This document shows, piece by piece, positions 30,515 through 37,950 of a stretch of 44,351 bases of DNA. The notes under the pieces were generated by a model. It made no database searches. It was not told the DNA's origin and saw only the letters and a list, made by a program, of their open reading frames with translations. Positions within the stretch are counted from its first letter, which is position 1. Every line of letters starts with the position of its first letter. The position numbers and the translations under genes were made by a program. Source of the stretch: Bacillota bacterium (lineage in GTDB: Bacteria > Bacillota > Clostridia > Christensenellales > Aristaeellaceae); the NCBI GenBank assembly GCA_023413135.1, contig JAEZQK010000124.1, forward strand, positions 1 to 44,351, in the 5' to 3' direction.

Positions 30515-31468
30515 ATGCGGAGAATTGCTTGTTTCATTCTCAGTATCATAATCAACTTGGGTGGTCTGCAATTTAGCCGAGGCGAGTCCATATTGCCGAC
30601 AGATAGCAATATCGCTTGGTTGATGGGATTGTATAGCTTTGACTTGCCTGATAGCGTTATCAAAGCTATGCAGGCTTCCTTTCGCCCTCAGACATTTGAT
30701 TGTGGATCAGTACAGGTCACACTTCAAGAAGTCCTCTATGACGGCGTATGGCTATACACCTCTGCTTTTGTCACGCCAACTGATCCTGAGACGACATTGA
30801 TCATGCCAGGAAGCGCAAACATGGGTGATTTTGTCGCAGGTGGCTATCAAGAGAACCTGCGCAGCGATCAGCGTAGTTTTCAAGTAGCCGCAATGCAGGA
30901 TAAGAAAGACCTTATCATTGTTTATATCCTTCCTGTGGAGTTCGAGCAAGCAGCATACTTTTTTTTGGATCATCGTCAAGACGCCGGAAATCAATCAACT
31001 GTATTCAGCGGCGCTCCTGTGGGCTGGATGGATGAAGCACTGACTATCCATTTATCCATACGGCTTGAACTTGTTGATCCATCGACTGGCACATATATGC
31101 CCATAGATACTTATGAGTTTCCTGCTGATGTTCAGCGCGTTGGCCCGATAAACAGCAGAGAATATTATACGGATCAAGAGGCTCTCCCCTTTGATTTCCT
31201 GAGCTTAATCCAAACACCACTGTCTGTGTATGCATTCCCTACATGGAAAAGCGAGGTGGCAGAGAGCAGTTATCGTTTTACGTTATTGGACAACGATTTT
31301 ATCCGCGTTACACGTGGTGCGCCACCGGACTCCAACACCTATATTTTGTTAGAACTACCGGATGAGCTTAATGTTCTGATTAACATGCATGATGAACGTA
31401 CTCAGGAGATAATGGTTCCTTTTTCTGCTACTGACGTAGAAGGAATAGACTCTCCGCATATCGATTGA
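30515..31468 (+). CDS. Exported protein, unknown
   Basis: 317 residues starting MRRIACFILSIIINLGGLQF, a signal-peptide-like hydrophobic segment, then a mature part of mixed beta-strand pattern. Features: CGSVQVTLQEVLYDGVWLY near 68-86 resembles the opening of DUF4179/DUF5643-type domains in sigma-factor-associated membrane proteins, with Asp/Gly turns and VYILPVEFEQA. The match is by feel only. It lies between the SBP-like gene and a gene fragment, upstream of the second ECF sigma gene, so a role in extracellular sensing is possible. The ribosome binding site is GAGGT, 8 bases before ATG. Confidence 0.6.
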   Translation: MRRIACFILSIIINLGGLQFSRGESILPTDSNIAWLMGLYSFDLPDSVIKAMQASFRPQTFDCGSVQVTLQEVLYDGVWLYTSAFVTPTDPETTLIMPGSANMGDFVAGGYQENLRSDQRSFQVAAMQDKKDLIIVYILPVEFEQAAYFFLDHRQDAGNQSTVFSGAPVGWMDEALTIHLSIRLELVDPSTGTYMPIDTYEFPADVQRVGPINSREYYTDQEALPFDFLSLIQTPLSVYAFPTWKSEVAESSYRFTLLDNDFIRVTRGAPPDSNTYILLELPDELNVLINMHDERTQEIMVPFSATDVEGIDSPHID

Positions 31469-31484
31469 GAGAGGAGAAGTTTCC

Positions 31485-31721
31485 ATGGCTTCAAAAAGAC
31501 AGTTACGCGTTTTGGCTACAGCACTTCTGCTCGTCCTTTTGATCGGTCTGACAACTGGAGCATTCTTTGCCTGTCAGCAGATCATGTCAAAAGGCTACTG
31601 CGTTGATCTGTCTGATCATGAAGTGATTCGCGGCAAGTTGCAAAAGATGCATCCTTTCATAGCCACGCAAGTGATTGACAGTGCTGATCTATCGGAATTA
31701 AAGCATACATCCAAACTGTAA
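31485..31721 (+). pseudogene. Membrane-anchored fragment related to the SBP-like protein
   Basis: 78 residues: a basic start and a hydrophobic helix (LRVLATALLLVLLIGLTTGA), then MSKGYCVDLSDHEVIRGKLQKM and HPFIATQV. The second half matches MDKGYCLNLSDSQV..AVNRMYPNMAELA of the 29104-30459 protein. The rest of the solute-binding domain is absent, as if an internal deletion joined a leader to a short piece. A good site (GAGAGGAG) precedes it, so it may still be translated as a small membrane peptide. Called a remnant with moderate confidence. Confidence 0.6.
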
Positions 31722-31770
31722 AATGGCTGTTCAATTATGGTTTTAGCATTATGAGAGAAGAGGAGCTAGG

Positions 31771-32247
31771 ATGTATAAAGAAGAGTTTCTGGATTTCTTT
31801 TTGACATATAGGAACTTCTTTTACTACAAGGCGCTTAGCCGCATGAAAAATCAAATGGATGCCGAGGATGCTTTAAAAGAAGCATTCATAAGGGCCTGGA
31901 ATAATTGTGAATACTTGGAAAACGAAGATTCATTACCAATATGGCTTATGCGCATTGTGATAAACGAATGCAATAATATTTATCGTAAACGAAGGCGCAT
32001 AAAAGAGATATTTGTTGGGAATGATCATTTTCAAAATTTCGTAGTTTCAAATGGCGAAAACCATGTCATCCGAATGGATTTTCGTGAAGTCTGGAACACA
32101 TTGGATGAACGTTACCGCATCCCTATTCAGATGATATTCTTCTACGGTCTTACATCGGAGGAAACTGCCGCAAGATTGCATATGACCCGCAACGCTGTCA
32201 GCGGCATGGTACGCCGAGGCAAGGAAAGGCTGCGATCTGCCATGTAG
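31771..32247 (+). CDS. ECF-type RNA polymerase sigma factor, second
   Basis: 158 residues. Region 2: FFLTYRNFFYYKALSRMKN, then DAEDALKEAFIRAWNN near 28-43 and WLMRIVINECNNIYRKRRR near 57-75. Region 4: VWNTLDERYRIPIQMIFFYG, then TSEETAARLHMTRNAVSGMV as HTH and RRGKERLR at the end. This is the pattern of SigW/SigV-like ECF factors. No anti-sigma gene follows it, though the exported protein upstream could fill that role. The site AGAGGAG precedes the ATG. A hairpin (32282-32311, GGCGTGTG...CACACGCC) follows the stop. Confidence 0.85.
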   Translation: MYKEEFLDFFLTYRNFFYYKALSRMKNQMDAEDALKEAFIRAWNNCEYLENEDSLPIWLMRIVINECNNIYRKRRRIKEIFVGNDHFQNFVVSNGENHVIRMDFREVWNTLDERYRIPIQMIFFYGLTSEETAARLHMTRNAVSGMVRRGKERLRSAM

Positions 32248-32281
32248 CCGTATAGAATTTGGGATATATTTCGTATTGGAC

Positions 32282-32311
32282 GGCGTGTGGGACGGTCCGC
32301 TCTCACACGCC
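32282..32311 (+). terminator. Hairpin after the second sigma gene
   Basis: Arms GGCGTGTGGGA and TCTCACACGCC pair over 10 of 11 positions with an 8-base loop. No long T-run, so termination is uncertain. Confidence 0.5.
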
Positions 32312-32348
32312 ATTATTCGATAGAATACAAAAGAGGAGACGCATCCCC

Positions 32349-33743
32349 ATGCAGGAGGCTTTACCCCAGGATCAAGCCATTGAACTGGCGGCCTATCAAA
32401 ACATACCTGAATCAAGGCGTACCTATGATATTGTTTCAAAAGTTGCCTTTTTGATCGGCGCTAAGCAAACGCTGTTTGAACGGGAACCATGGCAACGCTT
32501 ATGGTATGACCGGCTCCAAAGCATCCCGGAAGCCAGGGTCATACGTTCTTTATGTAAAATCAGAACAGGATTGCTTAAGCACTATCAGGATATCGACTAT
32601 AATATGCGATATCAGATCAGGAACCTGGATAAGATGACGAACCTTTTTGATATGGAGGATTTCGTGTTTCTTAACGCGCAGGGGATTTTTGTCCTTAAGG
32701 TCAATTATAGGATAAACGCCTATATTGCAGATATCAACCGCCTCATTGCCCAGCATATACATGCCTGCCGGGATGTGTTCCCCATCTGGCTCAAATGGGA
32801 ATATATCAGAGACTTGTTCCTTATGCCCGGTGGAATCAGGGAAGCATGTATCATCAGCGAACTAAACTGGTTTAAGGAGCATATCACTAGTTATCCTTAC
32901 CGTTTATACCTGTATTGGAGACTCATGGACAAAGGCAATATCCTTCTCAATGATGGGAAGTTCGTCCAGCTTCTGTATATAGCCCACCGGGATAAGTTCA
33001 CCGACCTGAACATGGTCATGGATGCCGGGGAAGGGGTTAAAGATAGCTTATATCATTTCCTATGCTTCCATCAGCCGGTTGTTATGGTGGTGGATTGTGA
33101 GAATTCCGATCCTTACAAACTGTGCGCTACCCTCCGAAAAATCGAAGCGGACAGAAACGATGCTTATGCAAATATAGAAAGGATCATCCTGTATGACGAT
33201 ATCCGTGCTGCAAGTGCGTGGCGCATGCTTGAAAATTATGTTTCCATCCCCATCCAGCATGAGATGGTGGAACGCATCCATGATAACAAATCCCTGGTGG
33301 ATATGCGCATGGCCGCAGGGATCTGCAAAGAATACTACCTTAATCAGACCATCGCCTTCCTTCTGGTATCCAGTGATTCGGATTATTGGGGGTTGATTGC
33401 CGCCTTGCCGACCGTCCCTTTTCTGGTGATGACGGAATACGAAAAGTGCGGGGAGCGGTTGATGCAGGCATTGGAACGTGCGGGGATTCCGTATTGCTTT
33501 CTGGATGATTTTTGCGGCGGAAATATCAGCGACATCAAAATAGGAACTCTGATATCAGAGATAAAAGAGTACACGCAAAGCTGCATTCAACTGAATATCA
33601 ATACCATGCTGGGGGTGATTTTCGATAGGACTCGTGTTTCACTAACCCCTGCGGAAATGAAGAACTTCTATGACAAGTTTATCAAGACCATGCGTCTGTC
33701 TATCGATGATGATGGAGAGGCAAATATTGTGGTGGGGGGATAA
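32349..33743 (+). CDS. NYN (PIN-like) domain protein, putative ribonuclease
   Basis: 464 residues, cytoplasmic. The C-terminal half looks like a NYN/PIN-like nuclease fold: VVMVVDCENSDPY with Asp249 and Glu251, LYDD at 281-284, SLVDMRMA with Asp318, and LLVSSDSDYWGLI with Asp343 and Asp345. These acidic residues are spaced as expected for a metal site, so catalysis looks possible. The N-terminal 240 residues are helical and not recognised by me. The start at 32349 is placed by AGAGGAG, which is 10 or so bases away, a long spacing. It is the last gene before att copy 2. NYN proteins occur in RNA decay, toxin-like and phage-defence roles; none is shown here. Confidence 0.75.
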   Translation: MQEALPQDQAIELAAYQNIPESRRTYDIVSKVAFLIGAKQTLFEREPWQRLWYDRLQSIPEARVIRSLCKIRTGLLKHYQDIDYNMRYQIRNLDKMTNLFDMEDFVFLNAQGIFVLKVNYRINAYIADINRLIAQHIHACRDVFPIWLKWEYIRDLFLMPGGIREACIISELNWFKEHITSYPYRLYLYWRLMDKGNILLNDGKFVQLLYIAHRDKFTDLNMVMDAGEGVKDSLYHFLCFHQPVVMVVDCENSDPYKLCATLRKIEADRNDAYANIERIILYDDIRAASAWRMLENYVSIPIQHEMVERIHDNKSLVDMRMAAGICKEYYLNQTIAFLLVSSDSDYWGLIAALPTVPFLVMTEYEKCGERLMQALERAGIPYCFLDDFCGGNISDIKIGTLISEIKEYTQSCIQLNINTMLGVIFDRTRVSLTPAEMKNFYDKFIKTMRLSIDDDGEANIVVGG

Positions 33744-33754
33744 GAGGCGTTTAA

Positions 33755-33780
33755 TTGTGCAACTTTTTTACAACTTTTTA
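33755..33780. repeat. Possible integrase arm-type site
   Basis: TTGTGCAACTTTTTTACAAC contains two CAAC-T(n) units and resembles GTGCAACAAATTTGCGAC near att 1 (25783-25800) and TTGCAACTTTTTTGCAAC near att 3 (43084-43101). It lies 80 bases upstream of att copy 2. Confidence 0.4.
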
Positions 33781-33859
33781 TTTCAAACCATGTCCATTTG
33801 TGTCGCTGAAAACCCTTGATTTCATTGACTTGTTTATACTCTTATAGTCATTTTCTAAT

Positions 33860-33905
33860 GTTCATACCCGAAGTGTCGTAGATTCGAATTCTACCGTAGC
33901 CACCA
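33860..33905 (+). repeat. att-like repeat, copy 2
   Basis: 46 bases identical to the 3' half of tRNA-Met at 25669-25714. There is no tRNA 5' half before it, so it is not a tRNA gene but a probable att junction between two tandem islands. Confidence 0.85.
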
Positions 33906-33908
33906 GCG

Positions 33909-33936
33909 AAACTCACCGATAGGTGGGTTTTTTGTT
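33909..33936 (+). terminator. Terminator after att copy 2
   Basis: AAACTCACC (33909-33917) pairs with GGTGGGTTT (33922-33930), followed by a TTTTTTGTTTT tract. The hairpin differs from the one after att copies 1 and 3. Confidence 0.7.
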
Positions 33937-34381
33937 TTCTTTAATTTCCTATTCTATAAAATACCATGCTTTTTTATTGTTTGCTCTACTATACCTTTTG
34001 GTTGAAAGTGGATTTCTACAATTCTGTAAATTTCTTGATATAAGATAGGCTGAAAATCCTTGTGGCGTAAGGGCTTGCGGGGGTAGCTACTATCGATAAA
34101 AAATACAGTGGATGGTATTTTGTGTGCTTATTTCTCAACCGGCAACACAGAGAACCGTTTTTTTGATCGCTCTGGCTATTTGTTTCCACGCAAACCGTCC
34201 GCTGTGTTCTGCTGCCGGAAGCCTGTTGATCCCCACTTGGTCAGAAATTGCATATTGAGCCGGTAACTGCTCCTTGATTTTTGCTCGTTTCCCGATAAAG
34301 TATACATATAGAACAACATGCATCGTCAACCGGTGGGGAGTTTGGGGTTACCAACCCACCAGGTGAAAGGAAGAGAATAGG
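33937..34381. other. Gene-free start of island 2
   Basis: No integrase or other gene is supported on either strand. The left part is AT-rich. TATACAT near 34307 could be a -10 box for the sugar importer operon, with a poor -35. GGTGGG (34332) and CCCACC (34355) form a loose inverted repeat just before the first gene. Confidence 0.4.
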
Positions 34382-35329
34382 ATGGTTCACCGTACGCGAA
34401 GCGGGCATATAGCCCCTGACCTGCGCAGCCGCAGCTTGCGCAAGGTTTGGCGCAACTGGGAATTGTACCTGATGTTTTTGCCGGTGCTCGCCTATTTTAT
34501 TATCTATCATTATGTGCCCATGTACGGCGTGCAGATCGCGTTCAAAAAATTTTCCGGCGTTAAGGGGATCTGGGGAAGCCCATGGCGCGGTCTATACAAT
34601 TTTCAGCGTTTTTTCAACAGCGACCTGTCCGGACAGGTCGTGAGCAACACGATTTCCATCAGCCTGTATTCCTTGGCAGTGGGCTTTCCGGCTCCCATTC
34701 TTCTTGCGCTGATGATGAATGAACTGCGCTCCAGCAGGTTCAAGCGGGTTGTGCAGACCGTTACTTACGCGCCCCACTTTATTTCCACCGTAGTCATGTG
34801 TTCCATGATCGTCCTTTTTTTGTCGCCTTCCAGCGGCGTAATCAACAAGCTGATTCAGCTGGCGGGAGGACAGCCCATTTACTTTATGGGTGTGCCGGAA
34901 TACTTCAAGACCGTTTATGTGGTCACCGGAGTCTGGCAAAGTATCGGCTGGGGCTCAATCATTTATATGGCCGCGTTAGCGGGCATTGATCCCCAGCTAC
35001 ATGAAGCAGCCATTGTGGATGGGTCCAACCGCATACAGCGCATTTGGCATGTAAACCTCCCGGGAATCCTGCCCACAGCTATCATACTGCTGATCCTCAA
35101 CTGCGGCAGCATCATGAACGTCGGGTTTGAAAAGATTTTTCTATTGAAAAATGATCTGAACCGCAGCTCCGCCGAAGTGATCTCCACCCTGGTCTATCAG
35201 CGCGGCCTGATAGACAGGGATTACTCCAGCGCGTCAGCCATCGGTCTGTTCAACTCCGTGATCAACCTGGTTCTGTTGGTGACGGTCAACCAGATTGCCC
35301 GGCGCACCAGCGAGACCAGCTTGTGGTAA
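34382..35329 (+). CDS. Sugar ABC transporter permease, LplB type
   Basis: 315 residues, binding-protein-dependent permease of the LplB/YteP group. The N terminus is basic, then a first helix near 25-45 (LYLMFLPVLAYFIIYHYVPM) and PMYGVQIAFKKFSGVKGIWG, typical of this group. The coupling loop is seen as LHEAAIVDGSNRIQRIWHVNLPG near 205-227 (EAA motif). Members import oligosaccharides, often plant cell wall or host glycan pieces. The site AAAGGAAG precedes the ATG. First gene of the five-gene unit with a second permease, a binding protein, an AraC regulator and a glycoside hydrolase. Confidence 0.92.
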   Translation: MVHRTRSGHIAPDLRSRSLRKVWRNWELYLMFLPVLAYFIIYHYVPMYGVQIAFKKFSGVKGIWGSPWRGLYNFQRFFNSDLSGQVVSNTISISLYSLAVGFPAPILLALMMNELRSSRFKRVVQTVTYAPHFISTVVMCSMIVLFLSPSSGVINKLIQLAGGQPIYFMGVPEYFKTVYVVTGVWQSIGWGSIIYMAALAGIDPQLHEAAIVDGSNRIQRIWHVNLPGILPTAIILLILNCGSIMNVGFEKIFLLKNDLNRSSAEVISTLVYQRGLIDRDYSSASAIGLFNSVINLVLLVTVNQIARRTSETSLW

Positions 35330-35339
35330 AGGAGAGAAA

Positions 35340-36245
35340 ATGATAGTGTTCAGTTCTGACTTCCGGCGGCAGGCCAGGGGTGACAAACTCTTTGATTTGA
35401 TCAATGTTTTGCTTCTGGTTCTGGTGCTGGCGGTGATCCTCTATCCATTATGGTTTGTAGTCATCGCCTCCTTCAGCGATCCCATGAAGGTTGCCTCGGG
35501 CGAAATGCTCCTGCTGCCCAAGGGCATTACCTTGGAGGGCTATCGCATGATCCTGCGGGACCCGATGATCGGCATTGGCTACCGGAATACCCTGTTCTAT
35601 ACCCTGCTTGGTACCGCCGTGAACGTGTTACTGACCACCCTGGCCGCCTATCCGCTCTCCCGTAAGGATTGGGTGGGCCGCAGGTTCTTCATGGGGGTGC
35701 TGACCTTCACCATGTTCTTTTCCGGCGGGATCATCCCCACCTACCTGACCATGAATTCCCTGGGGGTCATCAACACCGTCTGGGCTTTGGTCATTCCCGG
35801 GGCGGTAAGCGTATACAACACGATTGTCATGCGCACTTATTTTATCAACTCCATCCCCCTTGAACTGCAGGAGGCGGCTATGGTGGACGGGTCTACCAAC
35901 TTCGGGCTGCTGTTTCGGATCGTGCTGCCGCTGTCAAAGCCGATCCTGGCGGTCATGCTGCTGTTTTATGGGGTTGCGCAGTGGAACGCTTTCTTTGGCG
36001 CGCTGATATATATCACAAAGTCGGATATGTATCCCCTGCAGCTGGTGCTGCGCTCCATCCTCATTCAAAACCAGATGTCCCAGGACATGCTGGGGGATGT
36101 GGACACCCTGGCCAGCCGTACCGTGATGGCGGAACTCATTAAGTATGCTTTGATTATCGTCTCCACGCTGCCCATGATGGTGCTTTATCCGTTCCTGCAG
36201 CGGTATTTCGTCAAGGGCATCATGGTAGGCGCGCTCAAGGGGTAG
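35340..36245 (+). CDS. Sugar ABC transporter permease, LplC/YtcP type
   Basis: 301 residues, second permease of the MalG-like LplC group. A first helix near 22-44 is followed by WFVVIASFSDPMKVASGEML and LLPKGITLEGYRMIL, typical of the family. The coupling loop is LELQEAAMVDGSTNFGLLFRI near 180-200, then VLPLSKPILAVMLLFYGV. The C terminus ends RYFVKGIMVGALKG, a common signature of the group. The start at 35340 follows AAAGGAGAG, 10 bases after the first permease. The ATPase that would power it is not in this operon, which is common, since a shared MsmX-type ATPase can serve many importers. Confidence 0.92.
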   Translation: MIVFSSDFRRQARGDKLFDLINVLLLVLVLAVILYPLWFVVIASFSDPMKVASGEMLLLPKGITLEGYRMILRDPMIGIGYRNTLFYTLLGTAVNVLLTTLAAYPLSRKDWVGRRFFMGVLTFTMFFSGGIIPTYLTMNSLGVINTVWALVIPGAVSVYNTIVMRTYFINSIPLELQEAAMVDGSTNFGLLFRIVLPLSKPILAVMLLFYGVAQWNAFFGALIYITKSDMYPLQLVLRSILIQNQMSQDMLGDVDTLASRTVMAELIKYALIIVSTLPMMVLYPFLQRYFVKGIMVGALKG

Positions 36246-36297
36246 TTACGTTTCTTGGCCGGCCGTGCCGGTTAAATATAACATGGGAGGTTTCCAC

Positions 36298-37866
36298 ATG
36301 AAAAAGACCCTGACCCTGCTGGTTTCCATGTGTCTCCTGCTCGTCCTGCCGTTGTCTGGCTTAGCCCAGGCGAGCACCCAGGGCTTCCCCATTGTGGGAG
36401 AGCCGATCACTCTGACTGGCTTTGCCACCGCCGGCCCATATACCAAGGGTGACTTCAATGATTTGAAGATCTGGGCGGCCATGGAAAAGCTGACCAACAT
36501 CAAGATCGATTTTGAGTCCGCCCCCTCCGCCCAGTCCAGTGAAAAGCTGGGTCTGCTCTTTGCAGCCAACACCCTGCCCGACATTATTTTCAAGACCCTC
36601 ATCAACAGCACCAACATCGCCAGCTATGCGGCTGAAGGACAGCTGATTCCCCTGGAAGGCCTGATGGAGACCTATTCCCCGAATTTCTATGCCTTGATGG
36701 AGCAGATTCCCGAAATCCGCAAGGCCATCACCATGGCGGACGGCCACATCTATGGCTATCCCTATATCGTGACTGCCGCTCCCTCCTCCGTCAACCCCAA
36801 GCTCTTCTATAACGTCAAATGGGCGCAGCAGGCCGGATTTTCCGAGGCTTCGACCCTGGACGAATTCACCGAGCAGCTGCGCGTCTTTAAGACCAGCGAC
36901 TGGAACGGCAACGGCACCGCAGACGAGATCCCGCTGAGCAGCGAGACCCTCGATGTTTTGCTCAAGGCCTTCTACGGTTCCTTCGGTCTGCTCACCCGCG
37001 GGGGCTCCTCCACCAGCTGGGATATCGGAACGGACGGAAACCTCCGCTTTGTCCCAACGGCGGATGGATACAAGCGGATGCTCCAATACCTGAACCAGCT
37101 GTATACGGAAGGGCTGCTGGATAAAGAGATCTTCACCAGCGAGCTGGCGATCTTCCAGGCCAAGGCAGCCCAGAACCAGATCGGCTTTGCCTTTGTGAAT
37201 AACAACAACTACATGGACGCCTACAAAAACGACTATGAAGGTTTGTCCGCGCCCCTGATTGAGCCTGCGGGAGAAAAGTACTATGGCGGTGTAACGCTGC
37301 CCATCCTGGGCGCCAACACCTTTATCACCAGCAGCTGCAAGAATGTTGAGGCTGCGATGCGCTACATCGACCACTTCTACAGCCAGGAGGGCATCACCCT
37401 GTACTTCATGGGTGCCGAGGGAGAGACCTTCACCTATGACGCGAATGGGACCCCCCAGTTCACGGACTATGTCAAGGCCAATTCGGATGGCATGAGCATG
37501 GAAGAGGCCCTGGGCACCTACGTATGCTGGAGCGGCGGCAACAACCCCTCCGTGGCGGATGACCTGCATTTCGGGGTTCACCTGATCCCAGAGATTACCG
37601 TGAAAGCGGCACAGAATCTCAAAGCTTATGGCCCGGATGTCATTTGGCCGGCCGACTTCGCCTACACCGAGGAAGAAAATGAGCGCCTGGTAGACCTGCG
37701 CCTGGATATTGACAACTATATCAAAGACATGCGGGCAAAGTATATCAGCGGCAGCGAGTCCTTCGATACCTGGGATACCTATGTCGCCACCCTGGAGCGC
37801 ATGGGCCTTAATGACTACCGCGCTATTGTGCAGGCGGCCATGGATCGCTATAATGCTATTCAATAG
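36298..37866 (+). CDS. Sugar ABC transporter substrate-binding protein, LplA type
   Basis: 522 residues, secreted binding protein of the LplA-like family. The signal peptide is MKKTLTLLVSMCLLLVLPLSG, near LAQA. The mature part has the family order: ITLTGFATAGPYTKGDFNDL, MEKLTNIKIDFES near 66, GLLFAANTLPDI near 88, and a C-terminal domain with WNGNGTADEIPLS near 200-212, a calcium-loop-like turn. It lacks a lipobox Cys, so its attachment is unclear. Third in the operon, 53 bases after the permease and preceded by GGGAGG. The ligand is unknown; the downstream hydrolase suggests an oligosaccharide. Confidence 0.92.
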   Translation: MKKTLTLLVSMCLLLVLPLSGLAQASTQGFPIVGEPITLTGFATAGPYTKGDFNDLKIWAAMEKLTNIKIDFESAPSAQSSEKLGLLFAANTLPDIIFKTLINSTNIASYAAEGQLIPLEGLMETYSPNFYALMEQIPEIRKAITMADGHIYGYPYIVTAAPSSVNPKLFYNVKWAQQAGFSEASTLDEFTEQLRVFKTSDWNGNGTADEIPLSSETLDVLLKAFYGSFGLLTRGGSSTSWDIGTDGNLRFVPTADGYKRMLQYLNQLYTEGLLDKEIFTSELAIFQAKAAQNQIGFAFVNNNNYMDAYKNDYEGLSAPLIEPAGEKYYGGVTLPILGANTFITSSCKNVEAAMRYIDHFYSQEGITLYFMGAEGETFTYDANGTPQFTDYVKANSDGMSMEEALGTYVCWSGGNNPSVADDLHFGVHLIPEITVKAAQNLKAYGPDVIWPADFAYTEEENERLVDLRLDIDNYIKDMRAKYISGSESFDTWDTYVATLERMGLNDYRAIVQAAMDRYNAIQ

Positions 37867-37950
37867 CCCCTACAAAAGCAAAGGTTAATGCAGCGGCGTA
37901 TGGATGGTTTTGCACCGCCCATACGCCGCTGCCCAAGAGGAGGAAACGCC

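Noticed and set aside
33860..33905. A second tRNA-Met gene at att copy 2
   Set aside because: Only the 3' half is present; the acceptor 5' strand and D arm are missing upstream.
34135..34329. Small minus-strand gene at the start of island 2
   Set aside because: No ribosome binding site, no recognisable domain, and AT-rich sequence; treated as non-coding.
36361..37863. 500-codon open frame on the minus strand
   Set aside because: It is antisense to the LplA-type binding protein, whose signal peptide, ribosome binding site and family motifs are clear; long antisense frames arise from GC-rich codon use.
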